From the NCBI GenBank assembly GCA_002422395.1, contig DIUY01000008.1, positions 32,728 through 96,727 on the forward strand: a stretch of 64,000 nucleotides of DNA. The letters run 5' to 3'. Source of the DNA: Methylococcaceae bacterium UBA6146 (GTDB lineage Bacteria; Pseudomonadota; Gammaproteobacteria; Methylococcales; Methylomonadaceae). The notes below the pieces were generated by a model. The model was not told the origin of the DNA. It worked only from the letters and a program-made list of their open reading frames with translations, and did no database searches. Position 1 is the stretch's first letter, and every line of letters begins with the position of its first letter. Position numbers and translations under genes: made by a program. Positions 45,313 to 55,173 of the stretch are shown in pieces.

Positions 45313-45582
45313 TTACTTACGTAAACCAAGGCGTTCAATCAATGAACGGTAACGGTCGCCGTCTTTATTTTTCAGGTAATCCAGCAACTTGCGGCGCTGG
45401 TTAACCATACGCAATAAACCACGGCGCGAATGGTTATCTTTTTTGTGTTCGGCAAAATGGGGTGTTAAATGAAGAATGTGCGCGGTCAGCAAAGCAACTT
45501 GCACTTCAGGTGAGCCGGTATCGGTTTCTGACAAACGATATTCTTCAACGACCGCTTTTTTTTGTGCTGCAGTAAATGGCAT
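45313..45582 (-). CDS. rpsO: 30S ribosomal protein S15
   Basis: The 89-residue protein has the S15 core ([54 protein letters not shown]). It binds 16S rRNA in the platform of the small subunit. S15 is known to autoregulate in E. coli through its leader; two short stems lie upstream (45611-45677). It belongs to the truB-rpsO-pnp segment. Confidence 0.97.
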   Translation of the reverse strand: MPFTAAQKKAVVEEYRLSETDTGSPEVQVALLTAHILHLTPHFAEHKKDNHSRRGLLRMVNQRRKLLDYLKNKDGDRYRSLIERLGLRK

Positions 45583-45610
45583 TTGATAATCCCTATTAAG
45601 ATTAAATACT

Positions 45611-45639
45611 AAAAAATAAAGTCGCCAAATGACGACTTT
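45611..45639 (-). terminator. terminator between truB and rpsO
   Basis: On the minus strand AAAGTCG (45639-45633) pairs with CGACTTT (45624-45618), followed by ATTTTTT (45617-45611). It is placed after truB and about 30 bases before the rpsO start, so it may separate truB from rpsO or attenuate entry into rpsO. Confidence 0.55.
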
Positions 45640-45647
45640 GTGATACC

Positions 45648-45677
45648 GCAGTTTCCACGATAGGGTGTAGAAACTGC
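45648..45677 (-). repeat. short stem upstream of rpsO
   Basis: GCAGTTTC (45648-45655) and GAAACTGC (45670-45677) are perfect complements with a 14-base loop, just upstream of the truB-rpsO terminator stem. It could be part of the S15 regulatory leader or a processing site. Confidence 0.35.
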
Positions 45678-45702
45678 CAGTTATGCCGCACTGGTTTATT
45701 AT

Positions 45703-46617
45703 TTACCCGTGCGGCTGATTGCCCATGTTGAACAATTTTTTCGGGGCTATTTTACCATCCAATAGCATTTCACCCAAACCCAAAAAAAGCGCCCCATGGT
45801 ATAGACGCACTACACCTAACGGGTGTTTTTCGGTGTTGATAGATTGCCCATATTTTATACTTTTAGCCTCGGCTTCGGATAACCGCACAGCAGGTATCGC
45901 AACCAGAGGGGCGTCGACCGGAATCAGGCAATTGGCCAGACTTTGCCCATCCATTGCCGCCAATTGTTCGATAGTTTTTGCTTCGCAAAGACTAAACTGC
46001 CCCGCTTGCAGCCGCCGCAAAACCGTGACCGTGCCGCAGCTATCCAGTGCGTGGCCTATATCTTCGGCCAATGACCTGATATAAGTGCCCTTTGAACAAA
46101 AGACATCCAATGTCAAGCGGTCATCAGTAAAACCCAGCAATTTCAATTCAAAAATAGTGATCCGGCGGGCTTTACGCTCGATTATTTTGCCTTCCCGCGC
46201 CAGCTCGTAAAGCTTCTTACCTTCATGCTTTAATGCAGAATACATTGGCGGGACCTGTTCAATGCTACCGGTAAACCGATCTAAACAGGCTTCTATCCTC
46301 GCTGTTGTCAAAGCGGGGACAGGACAGGTCTTGATGACCCCGCCTTCGGCATCCCCGGTGTCGGTCATAACGCCCAACCGCACTTCCACCTGATAACGCT
46401 TGTCGTCATCCAGCATCAGTGCGGACACTTTGGTCGCCTCGCCAAAACACAGCGGCAACAAACCGGTTGCTAAAGGATCAAGGCTACCCGTATGGCCCGC
46501 CTTATTGGCATTAAACAACCGCCTGACTTCTTGCAAAGCACGGTTGGAAGAAATGCCCAAGCGTTTGTCGAGCAACACAATACCATGCACATCAAGCCCC
46601 GATTTGCGCTTACCCAT
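45703..46617 (-). CDS. truB: tRNA pseudouridine(55) synthase
   Basis: TruB makes pseudouridine 55 in the T loop of tRNAs. The catalytic Asp lies in GHTGSLDPLATGLLPLCFGEATK (about residue 46), with YQVEVRLGVMTDTGDAEG and the family motif CSKGTYIRSLAEDIG. A PUA-like end follows. The 304-residue length is usual. The start lies 11 bases after the rbfA stop, as in the nusA operon of other gammaproteobacteria. Confidence 0.96.
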   Translation of the reverse strand: MGKRKSGLDVHGIVLLDKRLGISSNRALQEVRRLFNANKAGHTGSLDPLATGLLPLCFGEATKVSALMLDDDKRYQVEVRLGVMTDTGDAEGGVIKTCPVPALTTARIEACLDRFTGSIEQVPPMYSALKHEGKKLYELAREGKIIERKARRITIFELKLLGFTDDRLTLDVFCSKGTYIRSLAEDIGHALDSCGTVTVLRRLQAGQFSLCEAKTIEQLAAMDGQSLANCLIPVDAPLVAIPAVRLSEAEAKSIKYGQSINTEKHPLGVVRLYHGALFLGLGEMLLDGKIAPKKLFNMGNQPHG

Positions 46618-46628
46618 ACTGCTGAACC

Positions 46629-46985
46629 TCAGCTACGCTTTTCAGGTTCGCTTAACAGCTCGGCAACACGCATACCGGTATCAAAAGAATCATCATAGTA
46701 AAAACGCAATTCCGAAATATGCCGCAAACGCATCCGTTTGGCCAATGCATGGCGAATAACAGGCGCCAGTTCGTTAAGCCATTTGACATTAGCCCGTTTA
46801 CCGGCATCGTCCACATTTAATACCGTGACATAAATTTTTGCCACAGCAAGGTCTTTACTTACCACGACATCATTGATAGTGATAAACCCCAACCTAGAGT
46901 CATCAATATCACGTTGTAAAATCAGCGACAGTTCTTTTTGCATTTGCGATGAAACACGGGCGTTACGGCCAAATTCTCTTGCCAT
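46629..46985 (-). CDS. rbfA: 30S ribosome-binding factor A
   Basis: RbfA matures the 5' end of 16S rRNA and is cold-shock linked. The KH-like core reads MAREFGRNARVSSQMQKELS and RLGFITINDVVVSKDLAVAKIYVTVL, then RMRLRHISELRFYYDDSFDTGMRV. The frame opens farther upstream (47051), but the ATG at 46985 is the natural start and gives 118 residues; upstream codons overlap infB. Confidence 0.95.
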   Translation of the reverse strand: MAREFGRNARVSSQMQKELSLILQRDIDDSRLGFITINDVVVSKDLAVAKIYVTVLNVDDAGKRANVKWLNELAPVIRHALAKRMRLRHISELRFYYDDSFDTGMRVAELLSEPEKRS

Positions 46986-46989
46986 AAAA

Positions 46990-49632
46990 CTACAGTACCC
47001 GTCTGACTTCAGTGCGTTCAAACACTTCAATTTGGTCGCCTGGCTGCACATCGTTGTAATTTTTTACACCGATACCACATTCCATGCCCATTTTGACTTC
47101 AGCCGCATCATCTTTAAAGCGGCGTAACGATTCAAGCTGCCCTTCATAGATAACCACATTTTCACGCAAGACACGGATAGGCAAATTACGTTTGACATAA
47201 CCGTCAACAACCATACAACCGGCAATCGCACCAAATTTTGGTGACCGGAAAACGTCACGAACTTCGGCAAGCCCGACAATATGCTCCTTGATTTCCGGTG
47301 CAAGCATTCCGCTGATAGATTTTTTGACTTCATCAATCGCATCGTAAATAACGCTGTAATAATGTAAATCAACGCCTTTTTCTTCAATCAATTTTCTGGC
47401 GGTGGCATCGGCCCTGACATTAAAGCCCATCAGAATAGAACCCGAAGCCAGTGCCAAATTGACATCACCTTCGTTGATCCCGCCTACACCGCCAAATATA
47501 ACCTTAACTTCAACCTCTTCATTGGACAATGCCATTAAGGAGCCGCGTAATGCTTCCAAGCTGCCTTGCACGTCTGTCTTAAGCACCAGATTAACACTGG
47601 CAAGTTCGCCGGTGGCCATTTTGGAGAACACTTCATCGAGCTTAGAGGCCTGCTGTGCGGCATGCCGCGTGGAGCGTTTGCGGTCCTCGCGGTGCTTGGC
47701 AAGTTCTTTGGCGACACGTTCGTTCTGCACCACCAAAAACTCGTCGCCGGCATTCGGTGTCCCGGACAAACCAAGAATTTCAACCGGCACGCACGGACCC
47801 GCCTCTCTAATTGCCTTGCCGTTCTCATTAAACATAGCGCGGACACGCCCGTATTCGTGACCGCATAAGACCATTTGCCCGCTTTCCAAAGTGCCTTTTT
47901 GAACCAGCACAGTGGCAACGGCGCCACGCCCTTTATCCAACCTTGATTCAATGACAATACCTGAAGCGGCCCCTTCAACAGGGGCCTTCAATTCGAGAAT
48001 TTCGGTCTGCACAATAAGCGCTTCGATTAACTCGTCAATGCCTTCACCGGTTTTGGCAGAAATTTTCAGGAACTGGACATCGCCGCCCCATTCTTCCGCT
48101 AACACGTTGATGGCTGACAGTTCTTGCATCACTTTGTCAGGATTCGCATCGGGCTTGTCGATTTTATTGATCGCGACAATAATTGGCACATTAGCCGCTT
48201 TGGCATGCTCGACCGCTTCTTTTGTTTGTGGCATCACACCATCATCGGCTGCGACCACGACAATGACCACGTCAGTCACGTCCGCACCGCGTGCACGCAT
48301 AGCGGTGAATGCCGCATGGCCCGGCGTGTCTAAAAAGGTGACCGAACCGTGATCTGTCTTGACTTGGTACGCGCCGATATGTTGGGTAATCCCGCCAGCC
48401 TCACCGGCCGCCACACGGGTTTTACGGATATAGTCCAATAGCGATGTTTTGCCATGATCGACATGCCCCATGATGGTGACAATCGGCGCACGTGGTAACG
48501 GCACGCGGTTATCATCTGCGACAACCTCAGCCAGCATTTCCTGCTCCAAGTCATCTTCGCTTTGCATGATGGCTTTGTGGCCCATTTCTTCAACCACAAT
48601 AGCCGCCGTTTCCTGGTCTATGCTCTGGTTGATAGTCGCCATAATGCCCAGCTTCATCAAATTTTTAATGACTAACGCCGCTTTAACGCTCATTTTTTGC
48701 GCCAGATCAGAGACAATGATCATTTCTGGGATGGCAACATCTTTAACGATTGGCGCCACAGGCACTTCAAACTGATGCTTAGCGTCCGACTGCGCAACTC
48801 CCCGTTGTGCTTGCTTGCCTTTTTTCTTGCCTTTCTTGGCTTCTTTGCCTGTTGTGCGCTGCGCACCCTCTTCTTCTTGTTTTTTCTTGTGTTGCACATC
48901 CTGCTTGGCGGCCGCCTGCTGCCTTACTTTATCGGCATTTTTCTTAATGGACTCTTCAAGCCGGCGCTCTTTTTCAAGCTGCTTTTTTTTGGCTTCATCC
49001 GCTTCGGAAGCTTTTATGGGTTTATCCTGCTTTGTTTTCTTGTCATCTTTAACCTTAACAATATCAAATGCATCTTCAGGCTCAGACTCAACTTCCAATT
49101 CTGGTTTGGAAACCAACTCCTCGGCGGCCGGCACCTCAACAACGGCTTCTTCAGCCACCACCTCCGACGGCGGCACCGCCTGGACAGTAGCTGCCGCAGG
49201 CTCTGGCGGCCGCGTTGTTTCGGCCGCCAGAGCCTGCTCAACCAGCACCGGCTCAGGGATTGGCCCGCCTGGCAATTCAGCGGCAACAACCGCTTTCAGC
49301 TCTTCAGTTTCAGCCGTCTCGCGCTTTATATAAGTCTTCTTTTTACGCACTTCGACGCTGATGGTTTTCGTGGAACTGCCCGGTACGCTTGCCTGCTTTA
49401 TTTCCATGACTTTTCTGCGCTCGAGCGTTACACGCCTAGGAGAGCTACCCACTTCACCCTCGACTTTTCCATGGCGTTTGCGCAAGCTGCTAAGCAACTG
49501 CATTTTTTCGTCTTCAGTAATTACATCATCAGGGGTGCGGGCAGACAATCCTGCTTCTTTCAGCTGCTCCAATAATCGTTCCAGAGGAATCTTAACCACC
49601 TCCGCCAATTGTCGTACCGTTTTATCGCTCAT
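46990..49632 (-). CDS. infB: translation initiation factor IF-2
   Basis: IF-2 brings fMet-tRNA to the 30S subunit. The 880-residue protein has a long charged N-terminal region, the G domain with GHVDHGKTS near residue 390, DTPGHAAF and NKID, and C-terminal domains II-IV. The N-terminal Pro/Glu/Ala-rich tract (about residues 120-200) and the Lys/Glu-rich tract (about 200-290) explain several long antisense open frames. It follows nusA by 78 bases. A GAGG ribosome-binding sequence precedes the ATG. Confidence 0.97.
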   Translation of the reverse strand: MSDKTVRQLAEVVKIPLERLLEQLKEAGLSARTPDDVITEDEKMQLLSSLRKRHGKVEGEVGSSPRRVTLERRKVMEIKQASVPGSSTKTISVEVRKKKTYIKRETAETEELKAVVAAELPGGPIPEPVLVEQALAAETTRPPEPAAATVQAVPPSEVVAEEAVVEVPAAEELVSKPELEVESEPEDAFDIVKVKDDKKTKQDKPIKASEADEAKKKQLEKERRLEESIKKNADKVRQQAAAKQDVQHKKKQEEEGAQRTTGKEAKKGKKKGKQAQRGVAQSDAKHQFEVPVAPIVKDVAIPEMIIVSDLAQKMSVKAALVIKNLMKLGIMATINQSIDQETAAIVVEEMGHKAIMQSEDDLEQEMLAEVVADDNRVPLPRAPIVTIMGHVDHGKTSLLDYIRKTRVAAGEAGGITQHIGAYQVKTDHGSVTFLDTPGHAAFTAMRARGADVTDVVIVVVAADDGVMPQTKEAVEHAKAANVPIIVAINKIDKPDANPDKVMQELSAINVLAEEWGGDVQFLKISAKTGEGIDELIEALIVQTEILELKAPVEGAASGIVIESRLDKGRGAVATVLVQKGTLESGQMVLCGHEYGRVRAMFNENGKAIREAGPCVPVEILGLSGTPNAGDEFLVVQNERVAKELAKHREDRKRSTRHAAQQASKLDEVFSKMATGELASVNLVLKTDVQGSLEALRGSLMALSNEEVEVKVIFGGVGGINEGDVNLALASGSILMGFNVRADATARKLIEEKGVDLHYYSVIYDAIDEVKKSISGMLAPEIKEHIVGLAEVRDVFRSPKFGAIAGCMVVDGYVKRNLPIRVLRENVVIYEGQLESLRRFKDDAAEVKMGMECGIGVKNYNDVQPGDQIEVFERTEVRRVL

Positions 49633-49710
49633 ATTTCACCTCAGCTGTCTTGTGACTATCCTGTACGCGGCATACTGTTTTATCATTCATATCCTATACC
49701 CCTTTTTACC

Positions 49711-51213
49711 TTATTCAGCAAACCAAGGCTCACGCGCCTTCATAATAAGTTTAGCTGCCTTTTCTTCATTCATGCCGTCAAAAGCCAATAAGTCATCGAC
49801 TGATTGCTCGGCCAAATCGTCCATCGTAACAATACCCTGACTAGCCAAATCATAAGCCAGATCATTGTCCATCCCTTCCATTTCCAGCAAATCCTGTGCA
49901 GGATGTGCCGTTTCTATTTTCTCTTCGGCGGCAATCGCACTAATCAACAACGCATCTTTAGCACGGCTTCTCAGTTCATTGACAAGCTCTTCATCAAAGC
50001 CTTCTATTTCCAACATTTCACTCGCTGGAACATAAGCGATCTCTTCAATAGTGTTAAAGCCCACTTCGACAAGAACAGACGCTATGTCATCATCAATGTC
50101 CAGCTGGTCGATAAACAGCTGCCTTACTTTTAACGCTTCAACTTCACTATTCAATTCGGCTTTAGACGCGTCTATCACATTCAACTCCCAACCTGTCAGT
50201 TGAGATGCCAAGCGCACATTTTGTCCGCCCCGCCCAATTGCCTGCGACAAATTCTCCGAACTGACCGCCAAATCCATACTATGCTTGTCTTCATCAACAA
50301 TGATAGATTGAATCTCGGCTGGAGACATCGCATTAATCACAAATTGCGCCTCACTTTGATTCCAAAGAATAATATCGACCCGTTCACCTGCCAGTTCGTT
50401 AGTGACCGACTGGACTCTAGCCCCCCGCATGCCCACGCAAGAACCCACTGGGTCCAGTCTTGGGTCATTGCTTTTCACGGCAAGTTTGGCTCTGGAACCT
50501 GGATCACGGGCTGCGCCCATAATGGAAATCATGCCCTCGCCAACCTCAGGCACCTCAAGACGAAACAGGGCTATCAATAACTCAGGAGCTGTACGGCTGA
50601 CAAACAATTGCGGGCCACGGGCTTCTAAACGGACATCCTTCAGATAACCCCTAATCCTGTCACCGACACGGATAGCCTCGCGCGGAATCATATCTTCACG
50701 GGCAATGTAAGCCTCCACATGCCCGCCTAAATCGAGATAGACACTTCCTTTTTCAATGCGCTTAACAATGCCGGTGACCAGCTCACCGACACGTAACTTA
50801 TACGCATCAACAATTTTTTTACGCTCAGCTTCCCTAACTTTTTGAATAATCGCCTGCTTGGCATGTTGTGCGGCAATCCGGCCAAATTCGACCGATTCGA
50901 TCTCTTCTTCCACTAAATCGCCAACTTGGACATCCTGGTCATCAAGCTGGGCAACTTCCAATAATATTTGCGTGGTTGGATATTCCACATCACCGGCACA
51001 CAAAGGATTGGGGGCAACCACTTCCCACTGCCTGTAAGTCGAGTAATCACCGGTTTTCCTGTCAATAGAGACACGCGCTTTGATCTGATTGACATACCGC
51101 TTTACGGTAGCGGCTTCTAATGCGGATTCTATTGCCTGAAAGACCACCTCCTTGTCGATTTCCTTTTCATTAGAAAAAACCTCCACCACCAACAAAATTT
51201 CTTTATTCGCCAT
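49711..51213 (-). CDS. nusA: transcription termination/antitermination factor NusA
   Basis: NusA binds RNA polymerase and modulates pausing and termination. In order: an N-terminal domain, an S1 domain (GELVTGIVKRIEKGSVYLDLGGHVEAYIA), two KH domains (GSCVGMRGARVQSVTNEL; LSQAIGRGGQNVRLASQLTGW), then two C-terminal acidic repeats (LDQLDIDDDIASVLVEVGFN; LLEMEGMDNDLAYDLASQG). The 500-residue length is usual. An AAGGAG ribosome-binding sequence precedes the ATG, which lies inside the rimP end. Two terminators upstream of rimP may be its autoregulatory sites. Confidence 0.97.
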   Translation of the reverse strand: MANKEILLVVEVFSNEKEIDKEVVFQAIESALEAATVKRYVNQIKARVSIDRKTGDYSTYRQWEVVAPNPLCAGDVEYPTTQILLEVAQLDDQDVQVGDLVEEEIESVEFGRIAAQHAKQAIIQKVREAERKKIVDAYKLRVGELVTGIVKRIEKGSVYLDLGGHVEAYIAREDMIPREAIRVGDRIRGYLKDVRLEARGPQLFVSRTAPELLIALFRLEVPEVGEGMISIMGAARDPGSRAKLAVKSNDPRLDPVGSCVGMRGARVQSVTNELAGERVDIILWNQSEAQFVINAMSPAEIQSIIVDEDKHSMDLAVSSENLSQAIGRGGQNVRLASQLTGWELNVIDASKAELNSEVEALKVRQLFIDQLDIDDDIASVLVEVGFNTIEEIAYVPASEMLEIEGFDEELVNELRSRAKDALLISAIAAEEKIETAHPAQDLLEMEGMDNDLAYDLASQGIVTMDDLAEQSVDDLLAFDGMNEEKAAKLIMKAREPWFAE

Positions 51214-51703
51214 TTCGAGCTCCTTTTTCGATGCTTTGATTAAATAAACTGAGATCAGGCACTAGCCGCGCTTTGCTCATCGCACTAAATGGCACTTCAA
51301 AAACCTGCCCATCTTCCTGAAGAAAGACATTCTCACCATCAACCTTTTCAATCGCCCCTTTAATTTTTCTACGCCCCGCTATTGGCTTAAATAAAGCCAC
51401 TAAGACGGTACTGCCAATAAAACGCTCAAATTGGCTGATCTTAAAAAAGGGCCGGTCTTCACCTGGCGAAGAAATTTCCAACTGATAGTTGCCCGGAATA
51501 GGGTCTTCCACATCAAGAACGCCACTCACTTGATGGCTGACTTTCGTGCAGTCATCCAGCAAAATACCTAGCTCGCTATCAATATAAATTCTTAACAGAC
51601 CATGCTTAGGATGTGGATTATAATCAATGCCAACACACTCGTAGCCTAAACCTTCCACAATTGGCTCGATCAAGTTGACCAAATGCTCAGGAGCCTGCTT
51701 CAT
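51203..51703 (-). CDS. rimP: ribosome maturation factor RimP
   Basis: RimP helps 30S subunit maturation. The protein starts PEHLVNLIEPIVEGLGYECVGID and has DCTKVSHQVSGVLDVEDPIPGNYQLEISSPGEDRPFF. At 166 residues it is a little longer than the usual 150. A GAGG sequence precedes the ATG. Its last codons overlap the nusA start by 11 bases. The start lies only 24 bases after the U-run of a terminator (51727-51749). Confidence 0.95.
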   Translation of the reverse strand: MKQAPEHLVNLIEPIVEGLGYECVGIDYNPHPKHGLLRIYIDSELGILLDDCTKVSHQVSGVLDVEDPIPGNYQLEISSPGEDRPFFKISQFERFIGSTVLVALFKPIAGRRKIKGAIEKVDGENVFLQEDGQVFEVPFSAMSKARLVPDLSLFNQSIEKGARNGE

Positions 51704-51726
51704 CTTTTCCTCACTTATTTGCGCCC

Positions 51727-51749
51727 AAAAAAAAAGAGCCCAAAGGCTC
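51727..51749 (-). terminator. strong terminator just upstream of rimP
   Basis: On the minus strand GAGCC (51749-51745) pairs with GGCTC (51740-51736) around TTTG, followed by nine U (51735-51727). It ends only 24 bases before the rimP ATG. Transcripts from the tRNA would be stopped here unless NusA or another factor lets polymerase through. Confidence 0.8.
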
Positions 51750-51810
51750 CCTGTAAAAATCCAGTATTAACCGTTACCCTAAGCTTTTGAAGACCCAGGC
51801 CCATAAAGTA

Positions 51811-51838
51811 AAAAACCCCAAAATGGGGTTTTTTTTTT
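51811..51838. terminator. terminator after tRNA-fMet (bidirectional)
   Basis: AAAAACCCC (51811-51819) pairs with GGGGTTTTT (51825-51833) around a 5-base loop; further T continue to 51838 on the plus strand. For the minus-strand tRNA this is the first terminator after the CCA end. The remaining minus-strand leader to rimP holds the second. Confidence 0.75.
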
Positions 51839-51839
51839 C

Positions 51840-51916
<77 letters not shown>

Positions 51917-51929
51917 ATTGATTTTGTCT

Positions 51930-51957
51930 ATTATAATGACTTTCTTATATTTTTCAA
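51930..51957 (-). promoter_or_regulatory. promoter of the tRNA-fMet/rimP operon
   Basis: On the minus strand TTGAAA (51957-51952), a 16-base spacer and TATAAT (51935-51930) form a good sigma70 promoter, with a start about 7 bases before the tRNA 5' end at 51916. Confidence 0.65.
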
Positions 51958-52007
51958 TCTATTTCTATACTTAACCGACATTTAGGCTCACAACACCCAA
52001 AAATCGG

Positions 52008-52796
52008 CTAATTGGCTGTAAACGTTTTTTCATTTAACACTTGGCCTTTTTCATCAGTCAACCTTACCAACCAACTGCCCCGCGCCTTACCCGCCAAAAC
52101 CCTATGGGTATAAGTGCGCCACCTATCAGCCGATACCGGCAATTCATATCTGGCGATAGGCTTACCATTTTGTAACCATTGATGGTAAACCTTCTTGCCG
52201 TCCATCGCTTTTAATTCAGTGAAATAATAAACGGCAACTGGCTTTGCATTAGTTGCACTAACTGGCCCGTTGATTGCTTGTATTGGCTCCCTATCATTAA
52301 CGCCATACACCAACAAAGCCCGGCTGACATTTTTATTCGGCTTGACGGTTTTATTGGCAGGAAACGATGGTTTACCCACAACACGCTTATGATTAGCGCT
52401 GTTGATTGGTGTTTTTTTGTTAGATTTTATTGGCGCAGCTTCAACCCTGGCTACAGATTTTAGCTTCCCTGGCAGATGCAGGGCAGTTTCTGTCGCTTTT
52501 GCATCAACCAGCGCTTCAGATTGAAACCCCATGCCATCGCCAACGGTTACAATTGTCTTAGGCGCAGCCTTTTTTTCAGGCGACACAAGCGGTTTGGCAT
52601 ACGCCGTATCCCCTTGCTTGCCATCGCCATCGCCTAAAAAATAAACCATCACCCCTAACAACGCCATAAGAACAAAGACAGCAAGCATAATCCGTTTGAC
52701 ATTCCAAACTGTTATCGTTTTGCTTGCCCCCCCCCCTTCAGCAGCTCCCGCCGTAGGATATTTAACTTTAATTACAATGTTTTTTTTGTCGGTCAT
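52008..52796 (-). CDS. DUF2914 domain protein with one membrane helix
   Basis: The 262-residue protein has a short cytoplasmic N-terminus with a triple Gly encoded by ten consecutive G (52727-52736), a membrane helix (IMLAVFVLMALLGVMVYFL), a disordered Lys/Pro-rich linker and a C-terminal DUF2914 domain (VYYFTELKAMDGKKVYHQWLQNG ... GSWLVRLTDEKGQVLNEKTF). The start at 52796 follows an AGAG sequence; a longer frame from 52832 is possible. The function is unknown; periplasmic sugar- or wall-binding has been proposed for similar folds, and this is not shown here. Confidence 0.75.
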   Translation of the reverse strand: MTDKKNIVIKVKYPTAGAAEGGGASKTITVWNVKRIMLAVFVLMALLGVMVYFLGDGDGKQGDTAYAKPLVSPEKKAAPKTIVTVGDGMGFQSEALVDAKATETALHLPGKLKSVARVEAAPIKSNKKTPINSANHKRVVGKPSFPANKTVKPNKNVSRALLVYGVNDREPIQAINGPVSATNAKPVAVYYFTELKAMDGKKVYHQWLQNGKPIARYELPVSADRWRTYTHRVLAGKARGSWLVRLTDEKGQVLNEKTFTAN

Positions 52797-52864
52797 TAAT
52801 ATCTCTTTATCCACACACCGGAAACGCACCACTAGCCCAACAGCCCAATAAACCAGGCGGTGAG

Positions 52865-53665
52865 CTACAAAGCAAACAATTCCCGCATTTTCTGACCCGG
52901 ACGTTCTGCCCGCATAAACACCTCACCCACTAGAAAAGTGTAAACGGCATTATCCAGCATCAGCTGCACGTCATCGTGCGTATGAATACCGCTTTCGGTA
53001 ATGATAATGCGGTCGGCCGGAACCTGCGCCTTTAAATCTAGCGTGGTCTGCAAAGAGGTTTCAAAAGTACGCAAATTGCGGTTGTTAATGCCGATTAACT
53101 TTGTATCCAGCGTTAATGCACGCTCCATTTCGACGGCGTCATGGACTTCCACAAGCACATCCATGTCCAATGCTGTCGCCGTATCGGCCAACTCACCCAT
53201 CATGCCATCTTCCAGCGCCGCAACAATCAGCAAAATACAATCGGCACCTAAAGCACGCGCCTCATAGACTTGATAGGGATCAATCATAAAATCCTTTCTC
53301 AACACCGGCAGCGGGCAGCGTTCCCTGACCATTTGCAGATAAGCTTCCGAACCCTGAAAAAACTCTTTATCAGTTAATACTGACAAACAAGTCGCCCCGT
53401 TCATGGCGTAATCCTGGCCAATCGCCACCGGCTGAAAATCTTCCCTGATTATGCCTTTGCTTGGCGAAGCTTTTTTAATTTCGGCAATAATCGCCGGTTT
53501 TTTTAGCAAAACCCTGTCCTGCAAGGCCTTGTAAAATCCGCGCGGCTTTTCCACGCTGTCGGCAATATCTTCCAGACCGGAAATCGGCATGCCCTGTTTG
53601 CGTTTGGCGACTTCTTCGGCTTTTTTATCGAGGATTTTTTTTAAAATATCAGGCGTGTCTTTCAT
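52865..53665 (-). CDS. trpC: indole-3-glycerol phosphate synthase
   Basis: TrpC closes the ring to give indole-3-glycerol phosphate in tryptophan synthesis. It starts with the [17 protein letters not shown] pattern and has [19 protein letters not shown], the [28 protein letters not shown] core, [12 protein letters not shown] and ITESGI. The single-function 266-residue form is present. It follows trpD by 8 bases. Confidence 0.96.
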   Translation of the reverse strand: MKDTPDILKKILDKKAEEVAKRKQGMPISGLEDIADSVEKPRGFYKALQDRVLLKKPAIIAEIKKASPSKGIIREDFQPVAIGQDYAMNGATCLSVLTDKEFFQGSEAYLQMVRERCPLPVLRKDFMIDPYQVYEARALGADCILLIVAALEDGMMGELADTATALDMDVLVEVHDAVEMERALTLDTKLIGINNRNLRTFETSLQTTLDLKAQVPADRIIITESGIHTHDDVQLMLDNAVYTFLVGEVFMRAERPGQKMRELFAL

Positions 53666-53673
53666 GTTATCTA

Positions 53674-54696
53674 TTAATATGGGTTTTTTGAATAAGCAAT
53701 CAAAGCATCGAACTTAGCGCGTGCTGCGCCGCTGGCCAGCACTTGTGCGGCTTGTTCAACGCCGGCTGCCAATGTGTCAGTAAGATTGGCCGCATAAATC
53801 GCCGCCCCAGCATTTAAAACGACAATATCCCTAGCCGCTCCGGGATTATTGTCCAGTACCGATTTCACCATTCTTAGACTGGATGCGGCATCAGCAACCG
53901 CCAATTCAGCCAGACTAGCAGCCCGTTGTAAACCAAATTGTTCCGGTGTTATCGTATAAGTGGAGACGACGCCCCCGTTAAGCTCAGCAATATTGGACGC
54001 TGATGCAATGCTTATTTCGTCAAGGCCATCATCAGCACTCACTACCAGCACATGGCGGCTACCCAGTTTTTTTGCCACCTCCGCCAAAGGCTTTACCCAG
54101 TCTTTGGCAAACACGCCAATTAGCTGATTAGGAGCCGCCGCCGGATTGGACAACGGCCCCAACAGGTTAAACAACGTCCTCACGCCCATTTCCTTACGCG
54201 GCCCCACGGCGTGTTTCATTGCGCCATGATGTTTAGGCGCAAATAAAAAACCGACACCCAGATCATTCACGCAATGCGTGACCTGCTCCGCTGACAAATC
54301 AAGATTGACGCCAGCCGCTTCCAGCACATCGGCGCTACCGCAACTGCTGGAGACCGAACGGTTACCATGTTTGGCGACCCGCCCCCCAGCGGCGGCGACA
54401 ACAAATGCGCATGTCGTGGAGATATTGAATGTGTTTGCGCCATCACCTCCGGTGCCGCAGGTGTCGATAATATGATCGCCCGTCACGGTAACCTTACCTG
54501 CCAATTCGCGCATCACTTCGGCGGCTGCGGCGATTTCGTCTATCGTTTCGCCTTTGCAACGTAAAGCGATTAAGAAGCCGCCAATTTGGGCGTCGGTTGC
54601 GCCGCCGCTCATGATGATGCGCATGACATCACGCATTTCATCGGCAAGGAGGTCTTGTTTATTGAGCAATGCCTGCAAGGCTTGTTGGATTTGCAT
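53674..54696 (-). CDS. trpD: anthranilate phosphoribosyltransferase
   Basis: TrpD joins PRPP and anthranilate. Motifs are [23 protein letters not shown] (PRPP site), [21 protein letters not shown], and [33 protein letters not shown]. At 340 residues it is the stand-alone enzyme without a fused glutaminase. No trpG or trpE is beside it in the window. A 249-base gap without genes separates it from the sdh operon. Confidence 0.96.
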   Translation of the reverse strand: MQIQQALQALLNKQDLLADEMRDVMRIIMSGGATDAQIGGFLIALRCKGETIDEIAAAAEVMRELAGKVTVTGDHIIDTCGTGGDGANTFNISTTCAFVVAAAGGRVAKHGNRSVSSSCGSADVLEAAGVNLDLSAEQVTHCVNDLGVGFLFAPKHHGAMKHAVGPRKEMGVRTLFNLLGPLSNPAAAPNQLIGVFAKDWVKPLAEVAKKLGSRHVLVVSADDGLDEISIASASNIAELNGGVVSTYTITPEQFGLQRAASLAELAVADAASSLRMVKSVLDNNPGAARDIVVLNAGAAIYAANLTDTLAAGVEQAAQVLASGAARAKFDALIAYSKNPY

Positions 54697-54914
54697 CAGC
54701 GTATTGTTTTGTACAAAAAGTAAGCAATGGATATAAATTTGACAGGGGTTTATTTAAGGGAAGTTGTCTACCGACTTAATAAAGCCGTTTACCTAAAACG
54801 CCAAAATCTTTTATATAAAGCTTAAATGATTTAACAAAAAATTTCATGGCTATGCCACGGCAAACAGACAACAAAACAGCTTAGGGCAAATCAAAGCCTT
54901 TTTTATAGGGCTTC

Positions 54915-54947
54915 AGGCGGCACAACTTTTAATAAGTTGTGCCGCCT
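54915..54947 (-). terminator. stem-loop over the sdhE stop codon
   Basis: AGGCGGCACAACTT (54915-54928) and AAGTTGTGCCGCCT (54934-54947) are perfect 14-bp arms with a 5-base loop. The 3' end of sdhE, including its stop codon, lies in one arm. It is probably the terminator or 3' end stem of the sdh operon, despite the lack of a long U-run. Confidence 0.65.
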
Positions 54948-55173
54948 AACCCACTATTTTTTTGACTAAAATGGCTAAAGCGCCCTCCAGTTGGCTTGCG
55001 TTTAAAAACACCCCCGCCAGTTCACTATCTTCCCTTTGCAACAACTCGGCAAACTGTTTTTTTTCAGCTTCATCCGCCTGTAAATAGCCCGTCGCCAAAT
55101 AGTTTTGTAACAATAAATCCAACTCTTTGGAGCCACGGCGGCATTGCCATCTTAAGCGGTTGATGCCGGACAC
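54946..55173 (-). CDS. sdhE: succinate dehydrogenase assembly factor SdhE
   Basis: SdhE promotes covalent attachment of FAD to SdhA. The 75-residue protein shows INRLRWQCRRGSKELDLLLQNYL with the RGxxE motif (RGSKELD) needed for the function. It overlaps the sdhB stop by one base and ends in a stem-loop. Confidence 0.93.
   Translation of the reverse strand: MSGINRLRWQCRRGSKELDLLLQNYLATGYLQADEAEKKQFAELLQREDSELAGVFLNASQLEGALAILVKKIVG

Noticed and set aside
48697..49575. 292-residue plus-strand frame inside infB
   Set aside because: It is antisense to the low-complexity N-terminal region of IF-2; the Phe/Leu/Arg-rich product reflects the complement of the charged tract.
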